NCBI RefSeq assembly: GCF_003937915.1
Contig: NZ_RHUM01000012.1
Span: 1-64,000, forward strand
Reading direction: 5' to 3'
Length of the DNA stretch: 64,000 bases
Source: Erwinia sp. 198
GTDB lineage: Bacteria; Pseudomonadota; Gammaproteobacteria; Enterobacterales; Enterobacteriaceae
The notes under the pieces were generated by a model. It saw only the letters and a program-made list of their open reading frames with translations. It was not told the origin of the DNA and did no database searches. The position numbers were made by a program, and so were the translations under genes. Shown here in pieces: positions 1 through 9,985 of the stretch. Positions within the stretch are counted from its first letter, which is position 1, and every line of letters starts with the position of its first letter.

Positions 1-111
1 GCTTTAGCGCGGTGGTCCCACCTGACCCCATGCCGAACTCAGAAGTGAAACGCCGTAGCGCCGATGGTAGTGTGGGGCCTCCCCATGCGAGAGTAGGGAA
101 CTGCCAGGCAT
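1..111 (+). rRNA. rrf: 5S ribosomal RNA, 3' part
   Basis: The sequence matches the enterobacterial 5S rRNA almost base for base from about its tenth nucleotide to the terminal CCAGGCAT. The first few bases lie outside the window. It is the last gene of a ribosomal RNA operon that runs in from the left, and a strong terminator follows 13 bases later. Confidence 0.97.
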
Positions 112-123
112 CAGATTGCGATA

Positions 124-150
124 ACCCCGACCTCACGGTCGGGGTTTTTT
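124..150 (+). terminator. rrn operon terminator
   Basis: An inverted repeat, CCCCGACC and GGTCGGGG, has a short loop and six T's directly after it. This is the usual intrinsic terminator form after 5S rRNA. Confidence 0.9.
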
Positions 151-402
151 GCGTTTGTGCGCCGGGTGCGCCGGGAAGGCGGTTCCGTTCCGGTTTTTAG
201 AGCCGCACGCTGCAAATAAACCGCTTTTAGTAATCGATTCAGGAGCTACAAGGCTTTTTTGCCCTCCAACTTTCTGCCTGATACCTCCTTTTTACTCTAT
301 CATTTGCGTCGTCCGGTATATTTATCAGCCTTTTGATCCTTGATGAAACATTTTCAATTACTTCATCTCGCCTCGACTTTTAGCGTCTGACCCGCTATCT
401 TT

Positions 403-426
403 GGCTGTCTGGATGTCTAAACGTAT
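403..426 (+). promoter_or_regulatory. MetJ operator (met boxes) before metA
   Basis: Three adjoining 8-base units resemble the met box AGACGTCT: GGCTGTCT (5 of 8), GGATGTCT (6 of 8) and AAACGTAT (6 of 8). They end 25 bases before the metA start, where MetJ with S-adenosylmethionine represses metA in enterobacteria. In the rest of the 340-base gap between the 5S gene and metA (151-402) I see nothing beyond AT-rich promoter-like DNA. Confidence 0.7.
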
Positions 427-451
427 AAATGGTTAGCCGAGGAAGTAAACG

Positions 452-1381
452 ATGCCGATTAGGGTACCCGATGAATTACCAGCCGTGAATTTTCTGCGTA
501 ATGAAAATGTTTTTGTGATGACCTCTACAAGGGCCAGCACTCAGGAAATCCGCCCGTTAAAAGTGCTGGTTCTGAATCTGATGCCTAAGAAAATCGAGAC
601 GGAGAACCAGTTTTTACGTCTGCTTTCCAACTCGCCGTTGCAAATCGACATTCAGCTTCTGCGCGTCGACAGTCGCGAATCGCGCAATACGCCTGTGGAA
701 CACCTGAACAACTTTTACTGTAATTTTGAGGATATTCAGGACAATAACTATGATGGGCTGATCGTTACCGGGGCACCGCTGGGCCTGGTCGATTTCAACG
801 ACGTAGCCTACTGGCCGCAGATCCAGCGCGTGCTGCACTGGGCCAAAGAGCATGTAACCTCAACGCTATTTGTCTGCTGGGCAGTACAGGCAGCGTTAAA
901 TATTCTTTATGGCATTCCCAAGCAGACGCGCGATAAAAAGCTGTCGGGCGTTTATGAGCATCGTATTCTGCATCCGCACGCCCTGTTAACGCGTGGCTTC
1001 GACGATACTTTTCTGGCGCCGCATTCACGCTATGCGGATTTCCCGACGCACCTGCTGCGCGACTATACGGATCTGGAGATCTTTGCGGAGTCGGAAGAAA
1101 CAGGCGCCTATCTGTTTGCCAGTAAAGATAAGCGGCTGGCTTTCGTCACCGGCCACCCGGAATACGATGCGCTGACGCTGTCCGGTGAATACCATCGTGA
1201 CTATGAGGCGGGATTAAACCCGGAGATACCCTGTAATTACTTCCCACAGGATAACCCGGAGCTGCCGCCTCGCGCCAGCTGGCGCAGCCATGGCAATCTG
1301 CTGTTTTCAAACTGGCTAAACTACTACGTTTACCAGATTACGCCATTCGATCTGCGCCATATGAACCCAACGCTGGAGTAA
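452..1381 (+). CDS. metA: homoserine O-succinyltransferase
   Basis: MetA transfers succinyl from succinyl-CoA to homoserine, the first committed step of methionine synthesis in the cytoplasm. The 309 residues equal the E. coli length and the N-terminus ([15 protein letters not shown]) is nearly identical. The catalytic cysteine sits in FVCWAVQAA near residue 142, and the histidine/glutamate pair in TGHPEYDA near 235-237. A GAGGAAG ribosome site precedes the ATG. MetJ boxes lie just upstream. In E. coli aceBAK and iclR follow metA; here a microcin-like pair takes that place. Confidence 0.97.
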   Translation: MPIRVPDELPAVNFLRNENVFVMTSTRASTQEIRPLKVLVLNLMPKKIETENQFLRLLSNSPLQIDIQLLRVDSRESRNTPVEHLNNFYCNFEDIQDNNYDGLIVTGAPLGLVDFNDVAYWPQIQRVLHWAKEHVTSTLFVCWAVQAALNILYGIPKQTRDKKLSGVYEHRILHPHALLTRGFDDTFLAPHSRYADFPTHLLRDYTDLEIFAESEETGAYLFASKDKRLAFVTGHPEYDALTLSGEYHRDYEAGLNPEIPCNYFPQDNPELPPRASWRSHGNLLFSNWLNYYVYQITPFDLRHMNPTLE

Positions 1382-1387
1382 AGGTAA

Positions 1388-1409
1388 AGGCCAATAGAAA
1401 TATTGGCCT
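1388..1409. terminator. metA 3' hairpin
   Basis: A perfect 9-base stem (AGGCCAATA / TATTGGCCT) closes on a GAAA tetraloop 7 bases after metA. The T-run after it is poor, so this may be a weak terminator or an mRNA-stabilising hairpin. The 140 bases from here to the microcin stop codon are AT-rich and hold nothing else I can identify. Confidence 0.5.
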
Positions 1410-1547
1410 ATTAGTCAGAAGTAATTATGACGATAAATGAATAATTTTCCTGGTCAGCAGCAACTCTATCGCCGACACGGTTTTATAAAAAAAGCTGTAT
1501 TTCTTATAACGCAGTTTGGGAATGAACAGAAGCATCACAGAATGCTA

Positions 1548-1898
1548 TCAGCTGCATTGTCCCGAACCTGAAGAGCAGGAATTATTACCGCTACCACCGC
1601 CACCGCCACCGCCGTTTCCGGATGAACAGGCAATATAAGATTTTACACCTTCCACTGCTGCTCCCCGGATGGCTCCTCTGACATAGCCTAATGCCGCGCC
1701 CGCTATTATACCTTCAGGGCCGGCGGGTAACCCCATTAAGCCTCCGGTTATACCACCTGCTATGCCGCCAGCTATGCCGCCAGCTATGCCTCCACGTACC
1801 GCATTTTTTGCAGCTTTTGATACGCATCCTCCTTCATAGTTAGAGTTTGCGTTTCCGCCAGCGACCGCTTTAGTTTCTTCTGGAGATAAAATTTTCAT
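1548..1898 (-). CDS. putative class II microcin precursor
   Basis: The 116-residue product has a bacteriocin-precursor layout. It starts with a 15-residue double-glycine leader (MKILSPEETKAVAGG), of the type cut by peptidase-containing ABC exporters, followed by a predicted mature peptide of 101 residues. That peptide has a glycine-zipper segment (four GGIA/GGIT units, residues 36-53, then GLMGLP and more GxxxG to about 84). The Ser/Gly tail (92-116) includes seven glycines in a row and ends GQCS. Cysteines at 25, 91, 108 and 115 could form two disulfides. The tail recalls the serine-rich ends of siderophore microcins (E492, H47, M), but I see no modification or export genes here. The gene follows a likely immunity gene on the same strand, 25 bases away. 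I recognise no close named relative. Confidence 0.75.
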   Translation of the reverse strand: MKILSPEETKAVAGGNANSNYEGGCVSKAAKNAVRGGIAGGIAGGIAGGITGGLMGLPAGPEGIIAGAALGYVRGAIRGAAVEGVKSYIACSSGNGGGGGGGSGNNSCSSGSGQCS

Positions 1899-1923
1899 TT
1901 TCTGTCCCTTGAAATAAAAACTA

Positions 1924-2142
1924 TTAACTTAATTTTCTATACAGGTACTCCATAAAAATAATGGTTAAGGGCGTAATAAGGATTATTATTTCTAAAGAAA
2001 ATTCTTTGGAAATATTAAAAAATGATAAAAAATATCCTAATAAAGCACACAATAATATGGCGATAACTTCAAGGAAAAAAAATATTTTCCTGTTTTTATA
2101 TTTTAACACTATTGCTTTTGGCTTCTGGGGCAAAATTTTCAT
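1924..2142 (-). CDS. putative microcin immunity protein
   Basis: This 72-residue lysine-rich protein has two predicted membrane helices, about residues 20-42 (FFFLEVIAILLCALLGYFL) and 50-65. A two-helix protein of this size beside a microcin gene is the usual form of class II microcin immunity proteins, which protect the producer's inner membrane. It lies upstream of the microcin gene, with a strong AGGAGG ribosome site 8 bases before its ATG, so both are probably read from one promoter in 2150-2230. Base composition is far more AT-rich than metA and metH, suggesting acquisition. It has no sequence family I recognise; the role is inferred from size, topology and position. Confidence 0.6.
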   Translation of the reverse strand: MKILPQKPKAIVLKYKNRKIFFFLEVIAILLCALLGYFLSFFNISKEFSLEIIILITPLTIIFMEYLYRKLS

Positions 2143-2333
2143 CAGGCACCTCCTGAGGTTGCTAACCTAATCCCATTTAAATCTCTTAGAGGTGATATTG
2201 CTCACGATATTTAAATAATACGCCTCTTCCCTGTATGACGCTGAACATCTCGCGGGGTCGCCCGCTTTACATGCTGAAAACTTATGCCAGTATGGATTGC
2301 CGGCATCTCGCCGCAGGTGAAAAAGAGGCAACA

Positions 2334-5300
2334 GTGGGCAACAGAACAGAAGCGCTGCATCAGCAGCTGGCGAAACGCATCATGGTGCTGGATGGCGGCA
2401 TGGGCACCATGATCCAGAGCTATCGCCTGAGCGAAGAGGATTTTCGCGGCGAGCGTTTTGCCGACTGGCAGAGCGATCTGAAGGGCAATAACGACCTGCT
2501 GGTGCTGACGCGGCCTGATGTGATAAGCGACATTCATCACGCCTATCTACAGGCGGGCGCAGATATTCTGGAAACTAACACGTTCAACGCCACCCCTGTT
2601 GCGATGGCGGATTACCATATGGCCACGCTGTCGGCGGAAATTAACTTTGCCGCCGCAAAGCTGGCCCGCGAGTGCGCCGATGCCTGGACTGCCCGCACGC
2701 CCGAAAAGCCACGCTATGTTGCAGGCGTTTTGGGGCCAACTAACCGCACCTGCTCGATTTCGCCGGACGTTAACGATCCTGCCTTCCGTAATATCACTTT
2801 TAATCAGCTGGTCGAAGCCTACCGTGAATCAACAAAGGCGCTGATGGCGGGCGGCGTTGATATTATTATGATCGAAACCATTTTCGATACGTTAAATGCC
2901 AAAGCGGCCATCTTCGCGGTAAAAAGCGAATTTGACGAGCAGGGCATTACGCTGCCGCTGATGATTTCCGGCACCATTACCGACGCATCCGGCCGTACGC
3001 TTTCGGGACAGACTAGCGAAGCTTTTTATAATTCGCTGCGTCATGCGCAGCCGCTGTCGTTCGGACTGAACTGCGCGCTGGGGCCGGACGAGCTGCGTCA
3101 GTACGTGGCGGAGCTGTCGCGCATTGCGGAAAGCTACGTGACCGCCCATCCTAATGCGGGCCTGCCTGATGCCTTTGGTGAATACAATCTGGACGCGACC
3201 ATCATGGCGGAGCAGATAGGTGAATGGGCGCGATCGGGCTTTTTAAATATCGTCGGCGGCTGCTGCGGCACTACGCCAGCACATATTGCCGCAATGGCCG
3301 CCACGGTAGAGGGCGTTACGCCTCGCCAGCTGCCGGACCTGCCCGTGGCCTGTCGTCTTTCCGGTCTCGAACCGCTGAACATTAGCGCCGAAACGCTGTT
3401 CGTCAACGTCGGCGAGCGCACTAACGTTACCGGCTCGGCAAAATTCAGGCGTCTGATCAAAGAAGAGAAGTACAGCGAGGCGCTGGAAGTGGCGTTGCAG
3501 CAGGTGGAAAACGGCGCGCAGATCGTTGATATCAATATGGACGAGGGGATGCTGGATGCGCAGGCGGCGATGGTACGCTTCCTGAATCTGATTGCCGGTG
3601 AGCCGGATATTGCACGCGTCCCGGTAATGATCGACTCTTCCAAATGGGAAGTGATTGAAAGCGGCCTGCAGTGCATTCAGGGCAAAGGCATCGTTAACTC
3701 CATTTCGATGAAGGAAGGGGTTGAAGCCTTTATACATCGCGCACGCCTTGTGCGGCGTTACGGCGCGGCAATGGTGGTGATGGCGTTTGACGAGGTTGGC
3801 CAGGCGGATACCCGCGAACGTAAAATCGCTATCTGCCGTCGCGCCTATCAGATTCTGACGGAAGAGGTTGGCTTCCCGCCGGAAGATATCATTTTCGACC
3901 CCAATATTTTTGCGGTCGCTACCGGCATTGAAGAGCACAACAACTACGCGATGGATTTTATCGGCGCCTGTGAAGATATCAGGCGAGAGCTGCCGCACGC
4001 GATGATTTCAGGCGGCGTCTCCAACGTCTCCTTTTCCTTTCGCGGCAACGATGCGGTACGTGAAGCTATCCACGCGGTTTTCCTTTATTACGCTATTCGC
4101 AACGGTATGGATATGGGGATCGTCAATGCCGGTCAGCTGGCCATCTATGACGACCTGGCGCCAGATCTGCGCGACGCGGTAGAAGACGTGGTGCTTAACC
4201 GGCGTGAAGACAGCACCGAGCGGCTGCTGGCGCTGGCGGAAAAATATCGTGGCAGCAAGGCGGACGACGGAAACAAGCCGCAGGCGGAATGGCGCAGCTG
4301 GGCAGTGGAAAAGCGGCTGAAGTATTCGCTGGTTAAAGGCATTACCGAATTTATTGAAGAAGATACCGAGGCCGCGCGCCAGAAGGCGAGTCGCCCGATT
4401 GAGGTGATTGAGGGGCCGCTGATGGCGGGCATGAACGTGGTCGGCGACCTGTTTGGCGAAGGCAAAATGTTCCTGCCACAGGTAGTGAAATCCGCGCGCG
4501 TAATGAAGCAGGCGGTGGCTTATCTGGAGCCTTATATTGAGGCGAGCAAAGAGAAGGGCAGTACCAACGGCAAAATCGTGCTGGCTACGGTAAAAGGCGA
4601 TGTTCACGACATTGGTAAAAATATCGTCGGCGTGGTGCTGCAATGCAACAACTACGAAATCGTCGATCTGGGCGTGATGGTGCCCGGCGATAAAATTCTT
4701 AAAACCGCCAGAGAACAAAATGCCGATATCATCGGTCTGTCGGGGCTGATTACGCCGTCGCTGGACGAGATGGTCAACGTGGCGAAAGAGATGGAGCGAC
4801 AGGGCTTTACGCTACCGCTGCTGATCGGCGGCGCAACCACGTCCAAAGCGCATACGGCCGTTAAAATCGAGCAACACTATAGCGGCCCAACGGTCTATGT
4901 GCAAAACGCCTCGCGCACGGTTGGCGTGGTTTCAGCGCTGCTTTCCGCCACGCAGCGAGATGATTTCGTGTCCCGCACGCGTAAAGAGTATGAAACGGTG
5001 CGCATCCAGCACGGTCGTAAAAAGCCGCGCACGCCGCCGGTCTCGCTGGTGACGGCAAGGGCTAATGCCCTGGCGCTGGACTGGGAAGGTTATACGCCGC
5101 CCGTACCGCCCCGGCTGGGCATAAGCGAAGTAAGCGCTAACATCGAAACGCTGCGGCACTATATAGACTGGACGCCGTTCTTTATGACCTGGTCGCTGGC
5201 AGGTAAATATCCCCGTATTCTGGAAGATGACGTGGTGGGTGTTGAGGCGCAACGGCTTTTTGCCGATGCGAACGCAATGCTGGATGAGCTGAGCGCGAAG

Positions 5301-6014
5301 CAGACGCTTATACCGCGCGGCGTAGTGGGTCTCTTTCCGGCTAACCGCGTCGGCGACGATATCCATATTTATCGCGACGAAGCACGCCGCGACATTCTGC
5401 AAGTAAGCCATCACTTACGTCAGCAGACGGAAAAAACGGGTTTCGCGAACTACTGCCTGGCCGATTTTGTGGCGCCGGCCAACAGCCGCAAAGCCGATTA
5501 TCTGGGCGCGTTCGCCGTTACCGGCGGTCTGGAAGAAGATTCGCTGGCGGAAGCCTATGACGCCGCTCATGATGATTACAACAAAATCATGGTGAAAGCG
5601 CTGGCGGATCGTCTGGCGGAAGCATTCGCGGAATATCTGCATGAACGAGTTCGTAAGGTCATCTGGGGCTTTGCGCCCACGGAAAACCTGAGCAACGAGG
5701 AGCTGATCCGTGAGAACTATCAGGGCATTCGTCCCGCGCCCGGCTATCCCGCCTGTCCGGAACACACCGGGAAGGCGACCATCTGGCAGCTGCTGGATGT
5801 GGAAACCCATACCGGCATGAGGCTGACGGGATCCTGTGCCATGTGGCCGGGCGCGTCGGTTTCCGGCTGGTACTTCAGCCATCCGCAAAGCAAATATTTT
5901 GCGGTCGCTCAGCTGCAACGCGATCAGGTAGAAGATTACGCGCAGCGCAAAGGGATGTCGATCGGCGAAGTTGAACGCTGGCTGGCCTCAAACCTGGGTT
6001 ATGACGCCGACTGA
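2334..6014 (+). CDS. metH: cobalamin-dependent methionine synthase
   Basis: MetH transfers methyl from 5-methyltetrahydrofolate through cobalamin to homocysteine. I take the GTG at 2334: AGAGG lies 5 bases before it, and the resulting 1226 residues match the E. coli protein (1227) from the first residue. In-frame codons run upstream to 2235 but look like leader. Order of domains: homocysteine-binding barrel with zinc cysteines in GLNCALG and GGCCGTT (to about 340), folate-binding barrel (about 350-640), cobalamin domain with the lower-ligand histidine in DVHDIGKN (near 758), and the C-terminal reactivation domain with [13 protein letters not shown] for SAM. All key residues are present. Confidence 0.97.
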   Translation: MGNRTEALHQQLAKRIMVLDGGMGTMIQSYRLSEEDFRGERFADWQSDLKGNNDLLVLTRPDVISDIHHAYLQAGADILETNTFNATPVAMADYHMATLSAEINFAAAKLARECADAWTARTPEKPRYVAGVLGPTNRTCSISPDVNDPAFRNITFNQLVEAYRESTKALMAGGVDIIMIETIFDTLNAKAAIFAVKSEFDEQGITLPLMISGTITDASGRTLSGQTSEAFYNSLRHAQPLSFGLNCALGPDELRQYVAELSRIAESYVTAHPNAGLPDAFGEYNLDATIMAEQIGEWARSGFLNIVGGCCGTTPAHIAAMAATVEGVTPRQLPDLPVACRLSGLEPLNISAETLFVNVGERTNVTGSAKFRRLIKEEKYSEALEVALQQVENGAQIVDINMDEGMLDAQAAMVRFLNLIAGEPDIARVPVMIDSSKWEVIESGLQCIQGKGIVNSISMKEGVEAFIHRARLVRRYGAAMVVMAFDEVGQADTRERKIAICRRAYQILTEEVGFPPEDIIFDPNIFAVATGIEEHNNYAMDFIGACEDIRRELPHAMISGGVSNVSFSFRGNDAVREAIHAVFLYYAIRNGMDMGIVNAGQLAIYDDLAPDLRDAVEDVVLNRREDSTERLLALAEKYRGSKADDGNKPQAEWRSWAVEKRLKYSLVKGITEFIEEDTEAARQKASRPIEVIEGPLMAGMNVVGDLFGEGKMFLPQVVKSARVMKQAVAYLEPYIEASKEKGSTNGKIVLATVKGDVHDIGKNIVGVVLQCNNYEIVDLGVMVPGDKILKTAREQNADIIGLSGLITPSLDEMVNVAKEMERQGFTLPLLIGGATTSKAHTAVKIEQHYSGPTVYVQNASRTVGVVSALLSATQRDDFVSRTRKEYETVRIQHGRKKPRTPPVSLVTARANALALDWEGYTPPVPPRLGISEVSANIETLRHYIDWTPFFMTWSLAGKYPRILEDDVVGVEAQRLFADANAMLDELSAKQTLIPRGVVGLFPANRVGDDIHIYRDEARRDILQVSHHLRQQTEKTGFANYCLADFVAPANSRKADYLGAFAVTGGLEEDSLAEAYDAAHDDYNKIMVKALADRLAEAFAEYLHERVRKVIWGFAPTENLSNEELIRENYQGIRPAPGYPACPEHTGKATIWQLLDVETHTGMRLTGSCAMWPGASVSGWYFSHPQSKYFAVAQLQRDQVEDYAQRKGMSIGEVERWLASNLGYDAD

Positions 6015-6209
6015 TCGACGCCTGGGCGGAGCGCAGTATCCGCCCTGCTTTTCTCCCGCCTGCGCTTCGGCTAACGCCAGCCTCCCGGTCTTGTTTCGAT
6101 AATATAACGCTGATAAAAAAGCTTTTTCGCCAGAGCGACTAAACTTAAGGCGACGGTCGCTCATCAGGACTAAAGCTTTTATTCGTGAAAATCCGTGAGG
6201 TTAATATCG

Positions 6210-7835
6210 GTGCTGACCCTGCTTAATTTACTTTCTGCCGTAGCGCTGCTGGTGTGGGGAACGCATATTGTTCGTACCGGCATTATGCGAGTTTACGGCG
6301 CAGATCTCCGCCGCGTGCTCAGCCGCAGCGTGGCGAAAAAGCCAATGGCCTTTGTGGCCGGCATCGGCGTCACCGCGCTGGTGCAGAGCAGCAATGCCAC
6401 CACGCTGCTGGTGACTTCATTTGTGGCGCAGGAGCTGGTGGCGCTGACGCCCGCGCTGGTGATCATTCTGGGCGCGGACGTGGGGACGGCGCTCATGGCG
6501 CGCATCCTGACCTTTGATCTTTCCTGGCTGTCGCCGCTGTTTATATTCTTTGGCGTGGTTTTTTTCCTGGGCCGCAAACAGACGCGCGCCGGACAGCTTG
6601 GCCGGGCCAGCATCGGACTGGGGCTGATCCTGCTGGCGCTACAGCTGATCGTCGCGGCGGCGACGCCGATCACCCAGGCCGCAGGCGTTAAGGTAATCTT
6701 CTCTTCACTTACCGGCGACGTAATGCTGGACTCGCTGATTGGCGCGGTATTTGCCATTATCAGCTATTCGAGTCTGGCGGCGGTGCTGATCACCGCCACG
6801 CTCACCGCGACCGGCGTTATCTCTTTTAAGGTGGCGCTGTGTCTGGTGATCGGCGCGAATCTGGGCAGCGGTCTGCTGGCGATGCTGAACAACAGCGGCT
6901 CCAATGCCGCAGGAAAACAGGTGGCGCTGGGCAGCCTGCTGTTCAAATTTATCGGCTCGCTGATGGTGCTGCCTTTTATCGATCTGCTGGCGGACTGGCT
7001 GCAAAAGCTGCCGGTTAACGATGAAGAGCTGGTGATCTTTTTCCACGTCTTCTACAACCTGATCCGTTGTCTGGTGATGGTTTCTTTCGCCGATCTGATG
7101 GCCGATCTGTGCCAGCGAATTATTCGTGAAGAGCCGGAAACGGATCTGCGCCTGAAGCCGAAACATCTGGACAGCAGCGCGCTGGATACGCCTGCGCTGG
7201 CGTTGGCGAACGCTTCAAGAGAGACGCTGCGCATGGGCGACGTGCTGGAACAGATGCTGACCAGCTTCAGTAAAGTGATGCATGGCGAGCTGCGTGAGGA
7301 AAGGGAAATCCGGCGGCTGGACGACGACGTTGACATACTTTATACCGCGATCAAACTCTACCTGGCGCAGATGCCGAAAGAAGATCTGCCGGAAGAGGAT
7401 TCGCGGCGCTGGGCGGAAACCATCGAAATGGCGCTGAACCTGGAAATGGCGGGCGATATTCTGGAGCGCATGAGCGGCGATGTGGTGGATAAGTCGCTGA
7501 ATGCACGCCGCGCTTTTTCGGTGGAGGGGCTGGCGGAACTGGACGCGCTGCTTGAGCAGCTCAACGCCAACCTGCGTCTGAGCCTGTCGGTATTTTTATC
7601 ACACGACGTCACCAGCGCTAAGCGGCTGCGGCGCGCCAAGCACCGTTTCCGCATTACAACTCGCCGCTATTCGCATAAGCATGTCGATCGTCTGCATCAG
7701 CAAAACGTGCAGAGTATAGAAACCAGTTCGCTGCATCTGGGTTTGCTGGGCGATATGAAAAGGTTGAACTCGCTATTTTGCGCAGTTGCCTACAGCGTGC
7801 TGGAGCAGCCTGACGATCCCAGGGATGAGGAATAA
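6210..7835 (+). CDS. yjbB: Na+/phosphate cotransporter-type protein YjbB
   Basis: YjbB is a phosphate exporter-like inner-membrane protein of the Na/Pi cotransporter family. The first ~300 residues are membrane segments with the family signature VQSSNATT and its repeat-like partner SYSSLAAVL. The last ~200 residues form a soluble PhoU-like helical domain (SRETLRMGDVLEQM onward). The GTG at 6210 gives 541 residues beginning VLTLLNLLSAVALLVWG, close to the E. coli start (MLTLLHLLSA, 543 residues), with TGAGG nine bases upstream; a GTG at 6195 is less likely. It follows metH as in E. coli. Confidence 0.92.
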   Translation: MLTLLNLLSAVALLVWGTHIVRTGIMRVYGADLRRVLSRSVAKKPMAFVAGIGVTALVQSSNATTLLVTSFVAQELVALTPALVIILGADVGTALMARILTFDLSWLSPLFIFFGVVFFLGRKQTRAGQLGRASIGLGLILLALQLIVAAATPITQAAGVKVIFSSLTGDVMLDSLIGAVFAIISYSSLAAVLITATLTATGVISFKVALCLVIGANLGSGLLAMLNNSGSNAAGKQVALGSLLFKFIGSLMVLPFIDLLADWLQKLPVNDEELVIFFHVFYNLIRCLVMVSFADLMADLCQRIIREEPETDLRLKPKHLDSSALDTPALALANASRETLRMGDVLEQMLTSFSKVMHGELREEREIRRLDDDVDILYTAIKLYLAQMPKEDLPEEDSRRWAETIEMALNLEMAGDILERMSGDVVDKSLNARRAFSVEGLAELDALLEQLNANLRLSLSVFLSHDVTSAKRLRRAKHRFRITTRRYSHKHVDRLHQQNVQSIETSSLHLGLLGDMKRLNSLFCAVAYSVLEQPDDPRDEE

Positions 7836-7841
7836 TGCAAG

Positions 7842-7861
7842 CCCCCGCGACAATGCGGGGG
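7842..7861. terminator. hairpin between converging yjbB and panS
   Basis: A 7-base GC-rich stem (CCCCCGC / GCGGGGG) with a 6-base loop lies between two convergent genes. Neither side has a clean T-run, although ATTTTTT follows 10 bases later on the plus strand, so termination is plausible rather than certain. Confidence 0.5.
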
Positions 7862-7868
7862 AGAAACG

Positions 7869-8786
7869 CTATTTTTTGCTGATGGGTTTGCTGGACCAGT
7901 AGCCCGCCAGCAGCGAGCCGGAAAGGTTGTGCCAGACCGAGAACAGCGCGCCCGGCAGCGCGGCCAGCGGTGAGAAGTAAAGCTTGCCCAGCGTCGCCGC
8001 CAGGCCGGAGTTTTGCATCCCCACCTCCAGCGCCAGCGTACGGCAGGTGGATTCATCAAAGCCAAACAGCTTGCCGCCCCAGTAGCCGCCCAGCAGGCCG
8101 AGCGCGTTATGCAGGATCACTGCGGCTATCGTCACCAGCCCCACCGACCCGATAAAGCCCTGACTGCCCGCTACGACGGCGCTGATAATCAGCAGAATAC
8201 AGACCATGGAAAAAGCGGGCAGATAAGGCTCCACGCGGCGTACCACGCCGTGCAGCGTGTGATGGACAATCAGACCAATGCTAATCGGCACCACCACGAT
8301 TTTAACGATGCTCAGCAGCATCCCGGCGACGTCCACCTGAATATGCGTGTCCACATAGAGCCTGGTCAGCAGCGGCGTGGCGAATACGCCTACCAGCGCA
8401 GAGACGGACGAGATGGTCACCGACAGCGCCACGTCGCCCTTTGCCAGATAGATCATCACGTTGGAAGCGGTGCCGCTGGCGACGCTGCCGACCAGGATCA
8501 TGCCCGCCGCCAGATCCGGCGGCATCTTAAACAGTTTTGCCAGCGCCCAGGCGGCGAGCGGCATCACCAGATAGTGCAGAAACGTGCCGGCGATCACCGG
8601 TGCCGGTCGGGTCAGCACGCGTTTGAAATCATTGATATTCAGCGTGACGCCCATGCCGAACATAATCAGCATCAGCAAATAAGTGACCCAGGGCCCCATA
8701 CCCAGAAAGGGGGTGGGCGTGTACCAGGCAGCAAGGGAAAGCAGGACTGCCCATAACGGGAACAGTCGGGTAACGGTGGCGAGCAT
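7869..8786 (-). CDS. panS: ketopantoate/pantoate transporter, bile acid:sodium symporter family
   Basis: This 305-residue inner-membrane protein of the BASS family has about nine or ten hydrophobic segments. Family hallmarks are [15 protein letters not shown] near residue 45, [10 protein letters not shown] near 100, and [14 protein letters not shown] near 255. It most resembles PanS of Salmonella, which takes up ketopantoate and related coenzyme A precursors. An AAGGAAG ribosome site lies before the ATG. It replaces the pepE position of E. coli between yjbB and lysC. The family assignment is firm; the pantothenate-precursor substrate is by resemblance only. Confidence 0.8.
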   Translation of the reverse strand: MLATVTRLFPLWAVLLSLAAWYTPTPFLGMGPWVTYLLMLIMFGMGVTLNINDFKRVLTRPAPVIAGTFLHYLVMPLAAWALAKLFKMPPDLAAGMILVGSVASGTASNVMIYLAKGDVALSVTISSVSALVGVFATPLLTRLYVDTHIQVDVAGMLLSIVKIVVVPISIGLIVHHTLHGVVRRVEPYLPAFSMVCILLIISAVVAGSQGFIGSVGLVTIAAVILHNALGLLGGYWGGKLFGFDESTCRTLALEVGMQNSGLAATLGKLYFSPLAALPGALFSVWHNLSGSLLAGYWSSKPISKK

Positions 8787-8950
8787 GGCCAGACTTCCTT
8801 TTGATGTTGTGATTATAGAGTGCCGTTTTCCCGGAACGAGGGAAAAGCGGTCGTCGAATCATAGCATTAGCTGATGGGAAAGGAAGAATGAGCGGACCGC
8901 GGAGCAAAGAGGCGGGCGAGGGCGGGCCAGCAGCGACCCGCCAGAAGGCG

Positions 8951-9643
8951 TTACGCTTTTTCCTCCAGCACAACGCGGTAAATCAGGCCGCCAACCAGCG
9001 CGCCGACGAGCGGCATCGCCCAGAACATCCATAGCTGGTCCAGCGCCCAGCCGCCCTGGAAGATAGCCACGGCAGTGCTGCGTGCCGGGTTAACTGAGGT
9101 ATTGGTCACCGGAATGCTGATCAAATGGATCAGGGTCAGCGCAAGACCGATAGCAATGGGCGCAAAGCCCTTCGGCGCGCGTTTGTCGGTGGCGCCGTGG
9201 ATAACGATCAGGAAAATAGCGGTCAGCACGGCTTCCACAATCATGCCGGACAGCAGAGGGAAACCGCCAGGCGAATGCTCGCCGTAGCCGTTGGCGGCAA
9301 AACCGCTGGCTGCTGCGTCAAAAGAGGCTTTGCCGCTGGCGATCGTATAAAGCATGCCTGCCGCCAGCGCGCCGCCCATAACCTGCGCCAGAACATAGGG
9401 AAGGATTTGCGAGGCGGGAAAACGGCCGCCGGCCCACAGGCCCAGCGTTACCGCCGGATTGAAATGACCGCCCGAAATATGCCCTACGGCATAAGCCATC
9501 GTCAGGACGGTCAGGCCAAACGCCAGCGATACGCCGACAAAACCCATTCCCGACTCGGGAAAAGCCGCAGCTAATACCGCGCTACCACAGCCGCCGAGAA
9601 CCAGCACAAAGGTTCCCAGCGATTCAGCGACTAACCTACGCAT
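8951..9643 (-). CDS. aqpZ: aquaporin Z
   Basis: This is a tetrameric water channel of the inner membrane. The 230-residue product has six membrane helices and both NPA boxes (HFNPAVT and SVNPARS). The aromatic/arginine filter arginine follows the second NPA. Whole stretches such as [15 protein letters not shown] are nearly identical to E. coli AqpZ (231 residues). I choose the ATG at 9643 because GGAG lies 6 bases before it; an in-frame ATG four codons upstream has no ribosome site. Confidence 0.96.
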   Translation of the reverse strand: MRRLVAESLGTFVLVLGGCGSAVLAAAFPESGMGFVGVSLAFGLTVLTMAYAVGHISGGHFNPAVTLGLWAGGRFPASQILPYVLAQVMGGALAAGMLYTIASGKASFDAAASGFAANGYGEHSPGGFPLLSGMIVEAVLTAIFLIVIHGATDKRAPKGFAPIAIGLALTLIHLISIPVTNTSVNPARSTAVAIFQGGWALDQLWMFWAMPLVGALVGGLIYRVVLEEKA

Positions 9644-9801
9644 GTTTTGCTCCATTATGTGATTTAACGCCACGATTATCCCCGGCTTGTCCAACCGGAA
9701 AATCAACGGAACGGAGAATATGCTGCCTGCAGGCGGATCTGCTGTTTTAATAGCAACTGGCTTGAGCCAGATCAAAAGATAAGCGCTCGCTGAGTAAAAC
9801 G

Positions 9802-9957
9802 ATGAAAGGGAAAAACAAGAAAAGTAAAAAAGCGGGCAAGGCTGGGCCTGAGGCGGATAATAAGCCTGCAGGATATCCGGCTACCATTGGGCTAATGAAG
9901 CGCGGCATTGATGCTGCGAAAAACGGCAGGGTGCCGTCAGGCTTGTCAGCAATCTGA
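9802..9957 (+). CDS. small basic protein, 51 residues, unknown function
   Basis: A short frame between aqpZ and lysC encodes a very basic N-terminus ([15 protein letters not shown]) followed by a compact segment ending [10 protein letters not shown] do not recognise a family. It looks real because the sequence is protein-like and because its stop codon overlaps a perfect bidirectional terminator, as if two convergent genes end there. The ribosome site is weak (GAG a few bases before the ATG). It lies divergent from aqpZ, whose start is about 160 bases to the left. It could be nucleic-acid binding from its charge, but that is a guess. Confidence 0.45.
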   Translation: MKGKNKKSKKAGKAGPEADNKPAGYPATIGLMKRGIDAAKNGRVPSGLSAI

Positions 9958-9981
9958 AAGCCGGGCTTCCGCCCGGCTTTC
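9956..9981. terminator. bidirectional terminator, lysC and small ORF
   Basis: A perfect 11-base stem (GAAAGCCGGGC / GCCCGGCTTTC) with a TTCC loop works equally on both strands and ends four bases past the lysC stop codon. Confidence 0.8.
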
Positions 9982-9985
9982 ACGC

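Noticed and set aside
2235..2333. Thirty-three extra codons at the metH N-terminus
   Set aside because: They have no counterpart in MetH, and the GTG at 2334 has a good ribosome site and gives the family length.
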